NCBI GenBank assembly: GCA_020809705.1
Contig: CP085836.1
Location: 434,001-498,000 of the forward strand
DNA length: 64,000 bases
Direction of reading: 5' to 3'
Source of the DNA: Calonectria ilicicola
Taxonomy: Eukaryota; Ascomycota; Sordariomycetes; Hypocreales; Nectriaceae
The translations under genes were made by a program, and so were the position numbers. Under the pieces are notes generated by a model. The model did not search any database and had not been told where the DNA came from. It saw only the letters and a program-made list of their open reading frames with translations. Below, in pieces: positions 41,633-52,836 of the stretch. The number at the start of each line of letters is the position of its first letter. The stretch's first letter is position 1.

Positions 41633-43347
41633 GCACCCCCCTCAGTCTAAACCAGACATGGCGTTGGTCCTGTTCCCAAACACAGCCCTTGTCGCCCCAG
41701 TTTAAGGTGGAGAGATGGCTTCTCAGACCATGGCCCTGCTAGTCCCCACTCACCAATTTAGCGTATGCACCAGGGTGCCAGGCGTATGCAGCCACTTTTC
41801 ATCATCCAATCATCTGTCAACTACATGCTAGGTACTTTTGGTCCGACAGCCTTTGGTGCATTTACTTAATAAATCCGGGCTTGGCAAAGTACAGAGTATG
41901 TTCCCCTAGGACACGTGCACTAGGGGAATCTCTGATCCGACCACTCCCCATCATAGTCCCCCTACCCCCCTCTGGAGACGGGCGAGGGAATGAGCGAGAT
42001 CATGTTGGTCGTCTCAATCTTGGGCTGCTCGGCACATCTTGGTGAAAACTACGTCCATTTTGTGCGCCCCCGTTCCTGGGCCACTATCACAAAACGCATC
42101 AGAGAGCAGCAATCAGCTTGGCCCAAAGATATAGCCACATAATTTCTGGCCTTGTATTTTCTGACCTGATTCCGATCGGTTCTATTTATTGTTGTAGATT
42201 TTCAGGTCCTACTGTTAAGAATACTGCCAAATGTTACAAGGCCGACTTGGTAACAAATAGCACCCACAAGAATGGCAATTCCAAGAGCAACGAACGAGGA
42301 CTGACTTGATAACCCACTTTGTATCTCCTATGGATTCTCGCAATAGTTAATCACTAAACAACCGACATTTTTTTATTAGCATAAAGTATAATAGACCGAT
42401 AAACTCGGGGTTTTCGTATGGTCATTGAGTTAATGGCGCTTAGCCACCATCTTTGGAAAAAGAGCTCACTTACCCTATAGCTGAATTTTTCAGAAAAATT
42501 TCAACCACGTCCGTTAAACATAGCATGAAAAGCAAATACTGCATAAACACTATGTGGAGACTAGTTGTGGCTGGCCTCGATGGCCTCACGGCCTCAATGC
42601 GTTGTCGCAGCCCCACAGCCAATTGGGGCTGGACCTAGCTATAAAACACATAGTTGACTGCTCTTTATTTCATAGGAATTAAGGCTCTTTCAATCTCTCG
42701 TTATGACCCAATGACCAAAGTGTGATACACTATTATAATAAATATGTATACCTCCTGAAATATCTCAATGAAGATATTCCTGACGCTCCCAGTTATGGGC
42801 GAATTCGGACTCGATACGCTGTTCTTGAAATCGCTCGTGGGGTAACTGGGGCTTTCTTGGCCGGTTTGACACTTCGGACGTATTGCTGCCTATTGATACA
42901 CGAACTGGTGGATTAATCCTCTCCATTGACTCGGAATGTTGCTTCAGTGCTGCGTTTGAGGGGCGATTCAGTTTCTTTGGGCATAACACGGCGTGGAGAG
43001 TACTTGGCGATAAGGACAGCGCTCTTCTTGTTGATACCCAAGCCCTCGGTCTCCGGCCCGCGTCCTAGGATACTGCTTCAAATAGTCTTGGCCTGGGTGA
43101 GAACGCTTCTACTAAGAGATTTTAGTCCCTGAATTTAACGTGATTAAGCTATAAAGCGAGTTACTATTATTAATAGCAACACTCTTATAGCACCTGAGCT
43201 TAGTCTCCATCGCCAGGCCCGGGTATCCTCGAATTAACCATCTTCGAAACCGCTAACTAGGGTCATGCCGGATTTCATGGATACGGAAATAGCGACTGAG
43301 AGCTTGAAGCAGTGGAGCATGTGACCTAAGTTCCCAGCGGTTGCGTC
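41633..43347. other. intergenic between copy D and copy B
   Basis: 1.7 kb, AT-rich, without a supported gene. Small plus-strand frames at 42118-42309, 42722-42916 and 42883-43068 have no domain. Confidence 0.4.
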
Positions 43348-44394
43348 TCAGAATGTGCCCCTCAAGGTCTCCATCAGCGTGAAGAGGCTTTTGCGGGTTT
43401 CCATGTACCTGGGGAGGAGCGAGTAGAGAGGCGTGAGTCTCTGAGGGGTGTGAATTCGAAAGTTTGCCTTGGGTTGATTCGACACGGCATTAAGCAGAAG
43501 ACAACAGAATAACTTGTAGCTATACAAGAGTAACTTGAAGAGCTCTTCAAATCCGTATTCGCCATGGAAGAACTTGGAAAATAAGGAATACGTCTTCATA
43601 GCCAATGCCGTCCACTTAATGATAATGAATTGTGGCTTGAACACGAGCCATTGTCCAATGCAGTAGCTTGGGCCGCAGTCTCGGGTCATGATAGCACCAA
43701 TGGAGACCGGATTATCAATGTTGACCATTGAAAGAACCTTCTCAATTTCTCTGAGGAGAAATGCGAAGTGTTTGGGGCAACAGTCAAGTTGACTGATCCC
43801 TTTGGCGTATGGGTTTCCTTCCTGGATTCGCATCCATTCTTCCAGAGCTTCATAATAAGCCTGTTTAAAACCCAGTTCCCGACCCTCGTCGTCTTCGCTG
43901 AGCGGGGCTTCGGGGAGGAGAAATGGGGCACGCTTCATAGGCATGGATGGCCAAGAGAGACTCTCAATGAGGTCGCGTATAACGACAGGATCGGCATCCA
44001 CCGTATTGTGCCTTTCCGCGTCGTCACCGGAAATGGAACTTGCATCATAACAAGGTGCCGCGCAATATGCGTCCTTATCGGATGAAAGAACATTTGTATT
44101 ATCGGAAAGCGTGTAAAAATGTATGTCGTCGACCGAATTCGTGTCGTGATCAACGAAGATGGAACTTGCATCGTCGGTAGGTACGCAGGAATCGGCATCT
44201 CCAATAGTCGAAACAGGCGTGGGGGAATTTGTATCATCGTCTTGATCATTGCTATCGTCTTGGTCATTGCTATCGTCTTCGTCGTTGCTATCGCCATCAT
44301 CATCATCATCGCCATCGTCATCGCCACGATTCAAATCACTAAGATTGACAATGTGTGGGACAAACTCGTAAGTGCGATTGATGGTCGGAGACAT
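43348..44394 (-). CDS. acidic-rich hypothetical protein, copy B (apparently intact), 348 residues
   Basis: From ATG 44394 (MSPTINRTYEFVPHIVNLSD) the frame runs uninterrupted. It has an Asp-rich N-terminal run (residues about 25-52), an acidic linker, a Pro/charged segment FLLPEAPLSEDDEGRELGF, then a helical, more hydrophobic C-terminal half with EEWMRIQEGNPYAKG, FEELFKLLLYSYKLFCCLLL. The last 35 residues are beyond the duplication edge and have no counterpart in A. Promoter (including tatttatttaattaatac, reverse) and the first 160 codons are nearly identical to copy A while flanks diverge. No known family; no signal peptide. Confidence 0.7.
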   Translation of the reverse strand: MSPTINRTYEFVPHIVNLSDLNRGDDDGDDDDDGDSNDEDDSNDQDDSNDQDDDTNSPTPVSTIGDADSCVPTDDASSIFVDHDTNSVDDIHFYTLSDNTNVLSSDKDAYCAAPCYDASSISGDDAERHNTVDADPVVIRDLIESLSWPSMPMKRAPFLLPEAPLSEDDEGRELGFKQAYYEALEEWMRIQEGNPYAKGISQLDCCPKHFAFLLREIEKVLSMVNIDNPVSIGAIMTRDCGPSYCIGQWLVFKPQFIIIKWTALAMKTYSLFSKFFHGEYGFEELFKLLLYSYKLFCCLLLNAVSNQPKANFRIHTPQRLTPLYSLLPRYMETRKSLFTLMETLRGTF

Positions 44395-45269
44395 ATCTAT
44401 TTATGCCGATGTTTCGAGTTTCCTTCTTCTTGTGCACATGGATTACAAGGCCCCAGTGATCTTATGAGGTTGTATTAATTAAATAAATAGGACGAGGAGA
44501 GATAGCGTGAAGGGACGGCGAGAAATATGTTAGAACGAAGGGAGAGATAGCCAAACGTTGTGTGGGGGTCTGCTGAATTCGGCACAGCGCACGGGCGACC
44601 GCCATTTTAATTTCCGCCGACACGATTAGGTAAGGAGCATCCATCATTTCTCGGCTCTGTTGACTTCGCTGTCAAGTTTTCGCTCTGGTTTCCATTTCAG
44701 TTTGCGACTATGGTGTAGCTAATTAGCTCGTATGACCATCGTCGTGTGCAATTCCCGCTAGACATCCCCGTGCCATGGTAAAAGAATATGTGTAAGAGGT
44801 CCGCTCAAGACATTAGCTTGGATAAGGAGAGCAGGCGGCTTAGTCGCGTAAGTCTTCTAAAGATTACTAACACTGTTGCCACCAGAAGCTGACACATCAG
44901 GGTTGGCCCTGCAAACCAGTAACCGAACAACAGCCAACGGTTTCCCTTCAGTCATGAGGCTGGTCGCAGTTTTTAGCGTCTTCTTATGTTCGTCTTGGAG
45001 GACTAGAATGGAACTAAATCTCCCATTCAAACTTCCGGCTCCTCAGCGCGGTCGTATTGCTACCACCATGAGTAAGTACCTCAGAGTCTGGCTCAGTTCC
45101 ACAAACAGATCAACCGTTCCAACTATCATCCCAACTTGGGTTTATGAAACTCAGGCAAGGTCAAACTGCCGATATCCTTAGGCTGACTTGACTACAGCAG
45201 CAACTATATTGTCGCCCTAGATCCATGATCCTGATAACCGAAGATCGACACGAAGTCTATTACTGTTGA
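44395..45269. other. upstream region of the acidic-protein gene, copy B
   Basis: Contains a 61-codon minus-strand frame (44647-44462) conserved at 4913-5098 in A; because the whole tract is nearly identical this need not mean coding. About 170 bp near 44958-45130 has no match in A and no coding features. Confidence 0.4.
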
Positions 45270-46010
45270 CCGTCTAGCATTTAGCAACGTTGGTGCCTTC
45301 AACCACTTCCTATGCTACTGTTGTGTATCAATAGTCTGCCACGATCGATGGGTTTCCTGGCCGTTTGGTTTCCAGAACATAGTGAGCTCAGACGCCAGGC
45401 TATCACGCCGTCACTGGTAGACAATTCTGACCCTTGGTAGGATCCAATTTGGTTGTTTCTTCACAATCACGAAACCCGAACCACACGCAAAGGCTCCCTT
45501 CCGCCGTGGCCTCTCGGACGAACAAACGAAGCCCTGTACGCCATCCATCCAGTATTATACCTAACACTGTCTCTAACTCGCACATCCATCGAACCCCATC
45601 GACTTTCATAACAAGACTCTAGACGCCGTGCTAGCTGTGTTGAATACGTCCAACGGGCACAATGACAATGCTAAGGCCACAAAGAAGAGTCAAGTCTTAT
45701 CAAGCAATCTAGTGCCAGTATCGCATTCCAGAAAGCACTCATAGTTGTTCATGGGTCTTTGGTATAGGACAAAATATTCGCACGTTACAGCCAGCACGGG
45801 CAGTACATTCACGAGATCAGACTTGTGTATTGAACCTTTTGTCACTATTGCGGAGCTTCGGGTTCGACCTTCCCATTGCCCTGTGGCCTTTTCTATAGCT
45901 AGGAGTCCCGGGCCGCAGTATGTACTTGATCTATCCTCGGGCTCATTCATTGCGTCGGCGCACGAATAACCAATGCGTAGCCCGAACGCGATGATACCGT
46001 GCCTTGTCCC
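45270..46010 (-). pseudogene. relic of dispersed family R, copy B
   Basis: Two longer open pieces remain: 45950-45690 (MNEPEDRSSTYCGPGLLAIE, then LVNVLPVLAVTCEYFVLYQR PMNNYECFLECD) and 45609-45403 (KVDGVRWMCELETVL, EATAEGSLCVWFGFRDCEET). They are in different frames with a stop between. The stops seen in copy A (before RPM) are not shared, so the copies decayed separately. No function is known. Confidence 0.6.
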
Positions 46011-46063
46011 AACTGCGACGCCAGCAAACTCCGGTCACCTTCTTCAGCGTTGGGCTAAATAAG

Positions 46064-46372
46064 TCAAGTGGAAAGTCCTTGTACATATCCGTTTTTGCAT
46101 AAATATCCATTGTTGCGAGAGAACATGTAGCAAACAGAATATGCGATCATTGCAGCATTTTCTTTCGCGAGGAATTCTGTGCTGTAATATGCAGTCGATT
46201 CATACTTACGCTTATTCACCATGACGACGCAGATATAGCCATGTTCGCCCCGAGCGCAACGGTACTGCGGCTCGTTCCAACCGCGACGCGAGCAAAGTCC
46301 TGTCATCTTTAGCTTTGGGCTTGACGAATCGGTACAAAGGCCTACCATGAAGATATTGCAGATAGTACCCAC
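46064..46372 (-). pseudogene. second family R relic in copy B
   Basis: The 102-residue frame includes GWNEPQYRCARGEHGYICVV and VNKRKYESTAYYSTEFLAKE, which parallels AVNEPKYRSSTYCGSGFLVT of the neighbouring relic. So the family was tandemly arranged here before the segmental duplication. Truncated relative to the neighbour. Confidence 0.5.
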
Positions 46373-46383
46373 TCATAACTGAC

Positions 46384-46548
46384 ATGGTCGTCGTATCTAG
46401 GTTTTTTTCTTTGGCTGGCTCTGTTGGCCTCGATCTAGAGTCTTATACCCACTACAATCTAGGTGGTCGCAAGGTTGAACTCGGCTTCCTAGGCATTTGT
46501 ATTCCATATGTTTCCTTGTACATGGCGCGAAAGAAGGCCATTGCATAG
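46384..46548 (+). pseudogene. family G relic at the inversion breakpoint, copy B
   Basis: A 54-codon frame from ATG reads VGLDLESYTHYNLGGRKVEL GFLGICIPYVSLYMA and ends at TAG. It aligns with 2896-3108 (minus) and, with stops, 6163-6260 (plus). Confidence 0.5.
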
Positions 46549-46640
46549 CCTCCATTATGGACATTGTATCAGGCGTAGTTGAACAAACAATGTTATATTT
46601 CCCTATCCCTGTACAAATGACGTCCCAACAAGCCGCGAGG

Positions 46641-49450
46641 CTCCAGCCTCTTCCAGACCCATCTTTACTCTGTTAGGCTTGCAAGTGCTTATTGGTATTG
46701 GGTATCAAGAGTCTTGGGCCATCATAAGTACCCAACCCAGTGACAGAATCAATCACTACTGCACAAAGCTCCAAAATACACTATTGTAAGGTGGTTTTCG
46801 GGTTGGAAACACAGCCACTCTTGGGTTGAGCTGCAACACCCCACGGTTCCGGGCAAAATCCAGAGCATGACTCACAACTCATTATGGATCGGTGATATAT
46901 CCTACCAAAGCTACATGTGTTTCATTCTACAGATTCCAAAACAAATATCCTGATTGCTACGGCAGCTCCTTGGACAAAGGGATGGATCAAATAAGAGCAA
47001 ATAGTTGATGATGTCTTTTGTGAAATTAACAACAACAATCTTCTAAAAAGTAACACACCCCATTCACCATATAGCTTCTCCAATCGAGTTGTTTTAAACC
47101 CCATTATGATATCACCAGATCCGTGATGCATTTTTACAAACTTCAGGACCCAGCTTTTGTCGGGAATTGAGCGCCGATGCAGAGAAGCAGTTGTTCCCTG
47201 TTAGGCTCCATGGTTTCTACATGGGCATGCTCGTTAAAATATATCACGCTTACGGGTTCATGGTCATTGAACCTTACCTGCTCCACCTTGGGTCGTGTTT
47301 CTCGGGTTCATCGTTGATCCTGTGAGTCTGGTTCTCAGAGAGATTATATGAGAGGATATAGTGCTGCTTAACGCGTCGTATTTATCTATTTCTATGTACT
47401 TTTGAACGCACAAATGTACACTGGAATATGCCTTGCGTACACATCTGTGTCCACAGCTGCTTACGAAAACCATTGATAGACACCACAGCCCGGCGTATTT
47501 GTAAATGTACAAGCGGATGACAATTCCTCTAATGCGCCAAATAGACTCAATTTCATACGAGGAAGAATACCAGGGGCTTTGGCTGTAAGGCTGTGCGCTG
47601 CGTCTCGTCAACAAGATCGGAATGCAATGCTATTCATCTCTTTGTGGTTAGCCAGCTGGCTTACTCACGACCCTGTCCTTGATTTGCAGGTTTCTTTTTC
47701 CCCTTTATAAATTCATTCTGGATTTTAATGAAGAATAGTTACGCAGTCGTCGATTCATTTTCTTTCCTTGTATAATCACAAAATCGGCATCCTGTTTGGC
47801 TTTATTGATCCGCGGAAATTCCAGCAGAGCCCTAGCAATGACGTGACGAGTTCAATGACCCACCTGTACAGACTTTACTACTGTTGATCTTTTTTCGTTC
47901 TCAGTGGCGTCAGCTGCCTACCTTAGCACACTGCTTTAGCACACTGCCTTCGCACACTGCCTTGGTGGACTGCCTTGGTGGACTGCCTAACTACTTAACG
48001 GGGGCTTAATACATTCACAAAAGTCCAAGTGTCTCTCCCCACAGATGATCAACTTGACCATCGATACCCACTGCAACACTCTGGACTTGTGCTGTTCTCT
48101 GCCGCCGAGTCGTTCCTGTCTAATTTGGTTCGTTGGTCATGTCAGTGTCCCTGAATCATATTGCACTGGTTAGCGTCTAGGCCACACTCCTTCTCCGCCG
48201 GACTCGCCGCTGGTTAGACATGTGATAGAGGGACATGAGTTGGTTTCAGCGAAGCTGGCACCACCAAACAAGTCCAAGCCCTGAGATCCCCGTTTGCTAG
48301 CTCCACGAGAACCAAGCCTCTAACACAAGCAGCCGAGGCTTAGATCATGACCACCAACCCCCTTTTCCTTGGTTAGCGCCAACACAACATGCAGGTTTCA
48401 GTCGTCGTGTTTCTGTGGTCACCAGGCCAGCGGCATTGTGGCAAAAAAGTCAGAGGTGCAATGAGCTCCAGTGCCCCAGTCGTCGTCGGAGTGTTGGGGT
48501 GGGGGGAAGCATGTATGCCGACTAAATGCGCCATGGCCGCAGCACCATGGTCCTTAGGCAAGAACTTTCTGGCTCAGACGCCCCCGGCTCAATTGTAGTC
48601 TGCACGCGGCTTATCACCACGCTGGCCCCCTCAGACAGCTCACGATTTTAATGGGATGGATAGAGTGGCTGTAGCTTGTCCGAAAATACTGGATCACCAT
48701 TGGAGGAGATTTTCATCAGACCCTACCCAAACAAAAGTGGAGAAAGAGTCTGTCGAGATTTGACGCTACACGCGTAGGGTATCTCTAACTTGTCCGAAAA
48801 TACGAAGAAACCCTTGTCGAACCCACCCACCGAATTTTCGGTTGGATGGCCCGTGTGTCCACAGTTAGTGAGGCTGCTGCCACTCATTATCATTGATAGT
48901 TTGGGATGGGCTCATCGTCAAGACTGCTCGATAGGGAGCTATCCGATCATCGCTGAGTACTAAATTGACATCAAGACGTCACCCAATCCTGTTTAAAGAG
49001 GAAAGTGGATATTCACGCCCGATCATGGGATCCAGCTTCACCCTGGCAGAGGGGATTATACATAGAGGCGTAGCCAGGGGGGACTGAATAGAGTGGATGG
49101 GCAAGACGCCGGCTCAGTGACTGCTACAGGCTATATCCCTGGTTTCTTACAGCGGTACATAATATTAGCGTAGTGATCGGTAGAAAACCTGAATACAGCC
49201 AGCTGTTCATCATCACGCAAGCATGGCCACCATCCCTGTAATTTTAGAGGAGGTCGTCATGTTCCGTGCCTCGCTTGCGCATTTTTAGTCCCCTGAGCGT
49301 TCTCCGATGCCAAAAAAAGAAAAGAAAAAAGTCGAGGAACCCGATTTGCATTTAAAGCCCCTTTACGTATGGTTGGGACTCTATCATATTGCCTGATATT
49401 TTGGTTTCGTCCATCTTATTTATGTATACCAACATAAGTCTTTCTCAAAC
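46641..49450. other. duplicated non-genic stretch, copy B
   Basis: 2.8 kb with no supported gene. It aligns with about 6370-9200 in A with many small indels, and no frame over 60 codons is kept in both copies. Confidence 0.5.
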
Positions 49451-49699
49451 ATGGTGTTTTCCCCGCCTCAGCCAAATCAAGACGTTCGATGTTTGCGGTA
49501 CTGCAAAAAGTACCCTCTCATCGATGATACATGTCCATCAACAACTTCGAGTGGAGTAGTCTTTTTACAAAATGACCTATACTTTTGTAAACTTCTCCAA
49601 CCCCAGAAAGATCGCGAATGCCTTGAAAACATGGTCAAGGATCTTGTCGGCAGTGAAGAAAAAACGATTGAACGTGGCTTCGAGATGTTTACGATGTAA
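49451..49699 (+). CDS. small Cys-containing hypothetical protein, 82 residues, copy B only
   Basis: ATG-started frame MVFSPPQPNQDVRCLRYCKK with five Cys in the first 70 residues (C14, C18, C28, C46, C60) and a helical C-terminus (ECLENMVKDLVGSEEKTIER). No signal peptide, so it is not a typical secreted Cys-rich protein. It lies in the segment absent from copy A. A possible donor (GTAAAAG) overlaps the stop, but no frame-consistent splice to the next ORF was found. Confidence 0.4.
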   Translation: MVFSPPQPNQDVRCLRYCKKYPLIDDTCPSTTSSGVVFLQNDLYFCKLLQPQKDRECLENMVKDLVGSEEKTIERGFEMFTM

Positions 49700-49820
49700 A
49701 AGCCTCCACCCATCCCCCCCTCGCGCGCGCAAGGGCGTGTTCTGATTACAATTGTCCAGCGGCAAAGCTTCCTATAACAACGCGACAAAATTACTTTAAG
49801 GTGTCAAAAAGAATCAAGAC

Positions 49821-50147
49821 ATGTACTTTGCTAAGGTGAACCTGAAACCAAACCCGACAGACCCGATCTCGGTGACAGCATATCTTCATGCAGGCAAGGT
49901 GACTCACCCTCTTAACGTGGTGCAACTAGAAGAACTCACCTACGGCGCTGAAGTGGAAGTTCTCTGGGTGAAAAATGCTCTAAAAAGAACTATGGCATCA
50001 GAAGATGCAAAGACTGCGGCAGAGAAGGCCACCGCGACAGAGAAGGCCACCGCGACATCTGTTTTACCATGCTATGTCGTTTTCAATATAAATGAGTATG
50101 AGAAGAATCAGTATTATGAGATATCCATACTACCTGTGGGAGTATAA
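49821..50147 (+). CDS. hypothetical protein, 108 residues, copy B only
   Basis: ATG-started frame MYFAKVNLKPNPTDPISVTA with a beta-rich start, a central low-complexity part made by a tandem 18-bp repeat (gagaaggccaccgcgaca, about two units, EKATATEKATAT), and a conserved-looking end YVVFNINEYEKNQYYEISIL. No family recognised. It sits 120 bp after the previous ORF on the same strand; the pair may be one gene or two. Confidence 0.45.
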   Translation: MYFAKVNLKPNPTDPISVTAYLHAGKVTHPLNVVQLEELTYGAEVEVLWVKNALKRTMASEDAKTAAEKATATEKATATSVLPCYVVFNINEYEKNQYYEISILPVGV

Positions 50148-51244
50148 AGGAAAATTCATGAAGTGATGATGGCTGAGAGAACTCCGAGGCAAATGCTGTA
50201 TCTAGCTATGGCACTCTAGGCGGTGTGCTACGATACATGGGGGAGCAGTAGTTAGGAGTGAGCGAAGATGGCGAAGGGAGTATGAATGAGGGCACTAGGT
50301 GTACGGACCGAGTTCGTTTCTGCAGTGGTCCCGCTTGAGTGCGCATGACATAGAAAAAATTCCAATGCCGTGGTATAGTGCTCCGGCTCGCCCAAATGCG
50401 CGCGATGACTTGCCAGGAATCCCTGCTGAGAAGTGCAAAGTTAGGCTGGGTGTGGCCTACAGCCCCCTCGCCTTGTCACGTAAAATGCGGACCATGCGAA
50501 CCATGCGAACCATGCAGAAACCATACCAGCTAGATATAATCTGTAAGTAGGCCTGATTTCATTTAGCCCCTCACGATCACTCTTTGCTTGCGGACGACGC
50601 CTGCGCAACAGCCACTTGGTACCATGATGTCTTCAAGGTACCAATACAAGATCAGGAGACTGCGCTCGTTCATGGATTATCCGGACCCGAAACCGATAGC
50701 TCCGAGAGTGAAACTCTAGTGTCGCCTGGTCCAGCTCTGTTATTGTAGCCACAAATCGTCAATAATCCAATTGGCCAACATTACATCAAAAACTCTTGGC
50801 TGGATTTCGTGCTTAAGCCTTGGGGCCCTCTTGAATCCCACCTTTATCTTGTCATGATCGATGCGTCATTGCATCTGGAGCCTAACGCACCACCAGGCAG
50901 CCAACTACCCCCAGACCTCATCATAGCCTCTCAATGGCTTGTTCAATCACCAACGTCAGCCTCTTTGTCACAAGACACCTTGCATTCAACGAATCAGCAC
51001 CAAATAGCTAAATCGAGTCGGATGAGATAACCTCCAAAGCTCCACCGTCATTCAGGCTAAAGTCGAAGGAGGGACGAAACACTGACAAAAGGGAGGGAAT
51101 GGATTCAAACCGGCAACAAGTCTCTCAAACTGACCAACTATAGTAATGAGCATTTTACCATGGTAGCCACAGCCTGCCCTTCAAATCACCATCGATAAAC
51201 GTTCACGTGCGGTAAGGGAATCACACAGGCCTCAAAATATCGCT
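50148..51244. other. 3' flank of the membrane gene, copy B
   Basis: Aligns with about 9660-10648. The 9-bp unit atgcgaacc (50492-50520) has about one more repeat than in A. No gene supported. Confidence 0.4.
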
Positions 51245-52836
51245 TCAGCAAACAGAATCGTTGGGCGGTGGCCGTGCTCGGCTGCCGCAAAGAATTCTCA
51301 CCATGTTGGCACAGTTTGGCATAGACAATATGCTCTGAGGATGGACTTGTTTTCCTCTCCCTATCTTGAAAGGCTGTGTGTCATTTGGCGGCCGAGAAAG
51401 CCGTGTTCCATCACTTGTTGCGCGCTGCCCAGATTGCACCTGTCCCGCAGAGCCCTTGCTTTGCTCGGATACATCGGGTTTATCGTATCTCTCGAGCTGA
51501 TCTGGCCGCTCGTGGGTGTGCAATACTTCACGTGGCCCGGATTCCTCCAGTTGCCCGGGATGCTTGCATTTCCTTACTGGTCTTGAGGTTGGACGCAAAA
51601 CCTTATGGAATCGGGCACTTATGGCTTCTTTATCGGGGTCGTTGGCTTGCACCACCGACAACGTAAACAAAATCTTGCGTATGGGCGGTATTTGAAATAG
51701 GAGCTTTATAACAAAATCTCCTATGTGTGGTTGCGTCTCAAATAACTTGAGAAATGGCGTGATGTCGCCCGTCGATAGTAAAAAAAAAGCGAGCAAACTG
51801 ACAACCAACATGCAGAACTTAATAAAAAGTCGCAAACATTCTTTTTTCATCTCAGTCTCATACCAGGCCCTTGTGGCCTCAAGCGAGCTCTCCTCGTTGG
51901 CGTCGGTAGAAACCGCATCCAGAACAGTGGCTTCAACATCGCGAGTCGTGAAAGAGGTTTCCCTCTCAAGTGACGTCACATCTGTCGTGACTGGGCCATT
52001 GCCTTTCATCGTGGTTATGGATATGCTTTCTGGATCATGGCTCATGTCGGGGTCATGTTTGTCAATCTTTTTGGGGCCCATCTTCATGTGTTCCCTACAT
52101 ATCGATGAGTCAATCCCGTCCACACTCGACTGTTTGACCGGGTCGCTTACACAGCCTTCCGTGCACCTTGCTTGCATTTCTGCGTTTTCTCAGCCCACGG
52201 AGAGAAGATAGGCACAAAGGAGTACGATGTCAGTCCAACCATGAGATAGCCACCGACGATAAGAGAAGGTGTGTATGTGCTCAAAATTATGCACAAAGTG
52301 TTGGATATTTGTGATATGGCCTTGAGGGCACTGCAATATGCAGAAGCCTTTCGACACATATCCGCATGGTCGCGGGGGACCCCTTTCCCCGTCGCTGCCA
52401 CGTAACACGCTGCCACGTAAAACTGAACGCTGGATCTAAAATCGCAAACGGACCAGCAAACATCCTCAATGAATTTAGCTATCGCGAGTGCGGCGGTTCT
52501 TATTTTCCTGGCATCTTCTTCCGAGGCGCCGAAGGTCTGCGTATAAAGGCTGATTGGGATCAGGATGACCATAGGGCAGAGAAAGGCGACGATCAATAGG
52601 ATCTCCAACTTACGATCCTTGACCAACAAGCCCCAAACATGGAAAAGTAGTTGTAGATCAGAAATCTCTGCTTCGTTATCCTCTATCCCGTTCTTTCCAT
52701 TCTTTTGCCGCTGTTGGTGATGTTCCGGCTCTAATTGTAGCTCTCCCAGTTGCTGGGACTGCGGCTGACTGAGCAGGGGCGTGTGCTCCGATGGAGCCTG
52801 GTTCATTCGTTGCGAGTGACCGTCGATGAAAGCCAT
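51245..52836 (-). CDS. multi-span membrane protein of unknown family, copy B (two exons)
   Basis: Exons 52836-52151 and 52094-51245 join across a 56-bp intron (52095-52150; donor GTAAGC, branch TTGAC, acceptor TGTAG) to give 511 residues in frame. The start MAFIDGHSQRMNQAPSEHTP matches copy A. Hydrophobic spans: ILLIVAFLCPMVILIPISLY, a pair around STYTPSLIVGGYLMVG, and MLVVSLLAFFLLSTG. The segment between intron and last span is acidic/Thr-rich and variable between copies, whereas SLEATRAWYETEMKKECLRL and DITPFLKLFETQPHIGDFVI are nearly unchanged. An 18-residue variation near the third exon-1 region (CYVAATGKGVPRD vs DNAIPRD) reflects a small in-frame duplication of ccacgtaa-type sequence. 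Intact in both copies. Confidence 0.8.

Larger units (their letters stand above)
43453..46640. repeat. copy B, block that is inverted in copy A
   Basis: Reverse complement of 2870-6116. It continues without a break into 46421-53615, so in B the two blocks are contiguous. Sequence 46421-46640 is present twice in A, at 2870-3075 (inverted) and 6163-6355 (direct). Confidence 0.9.
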
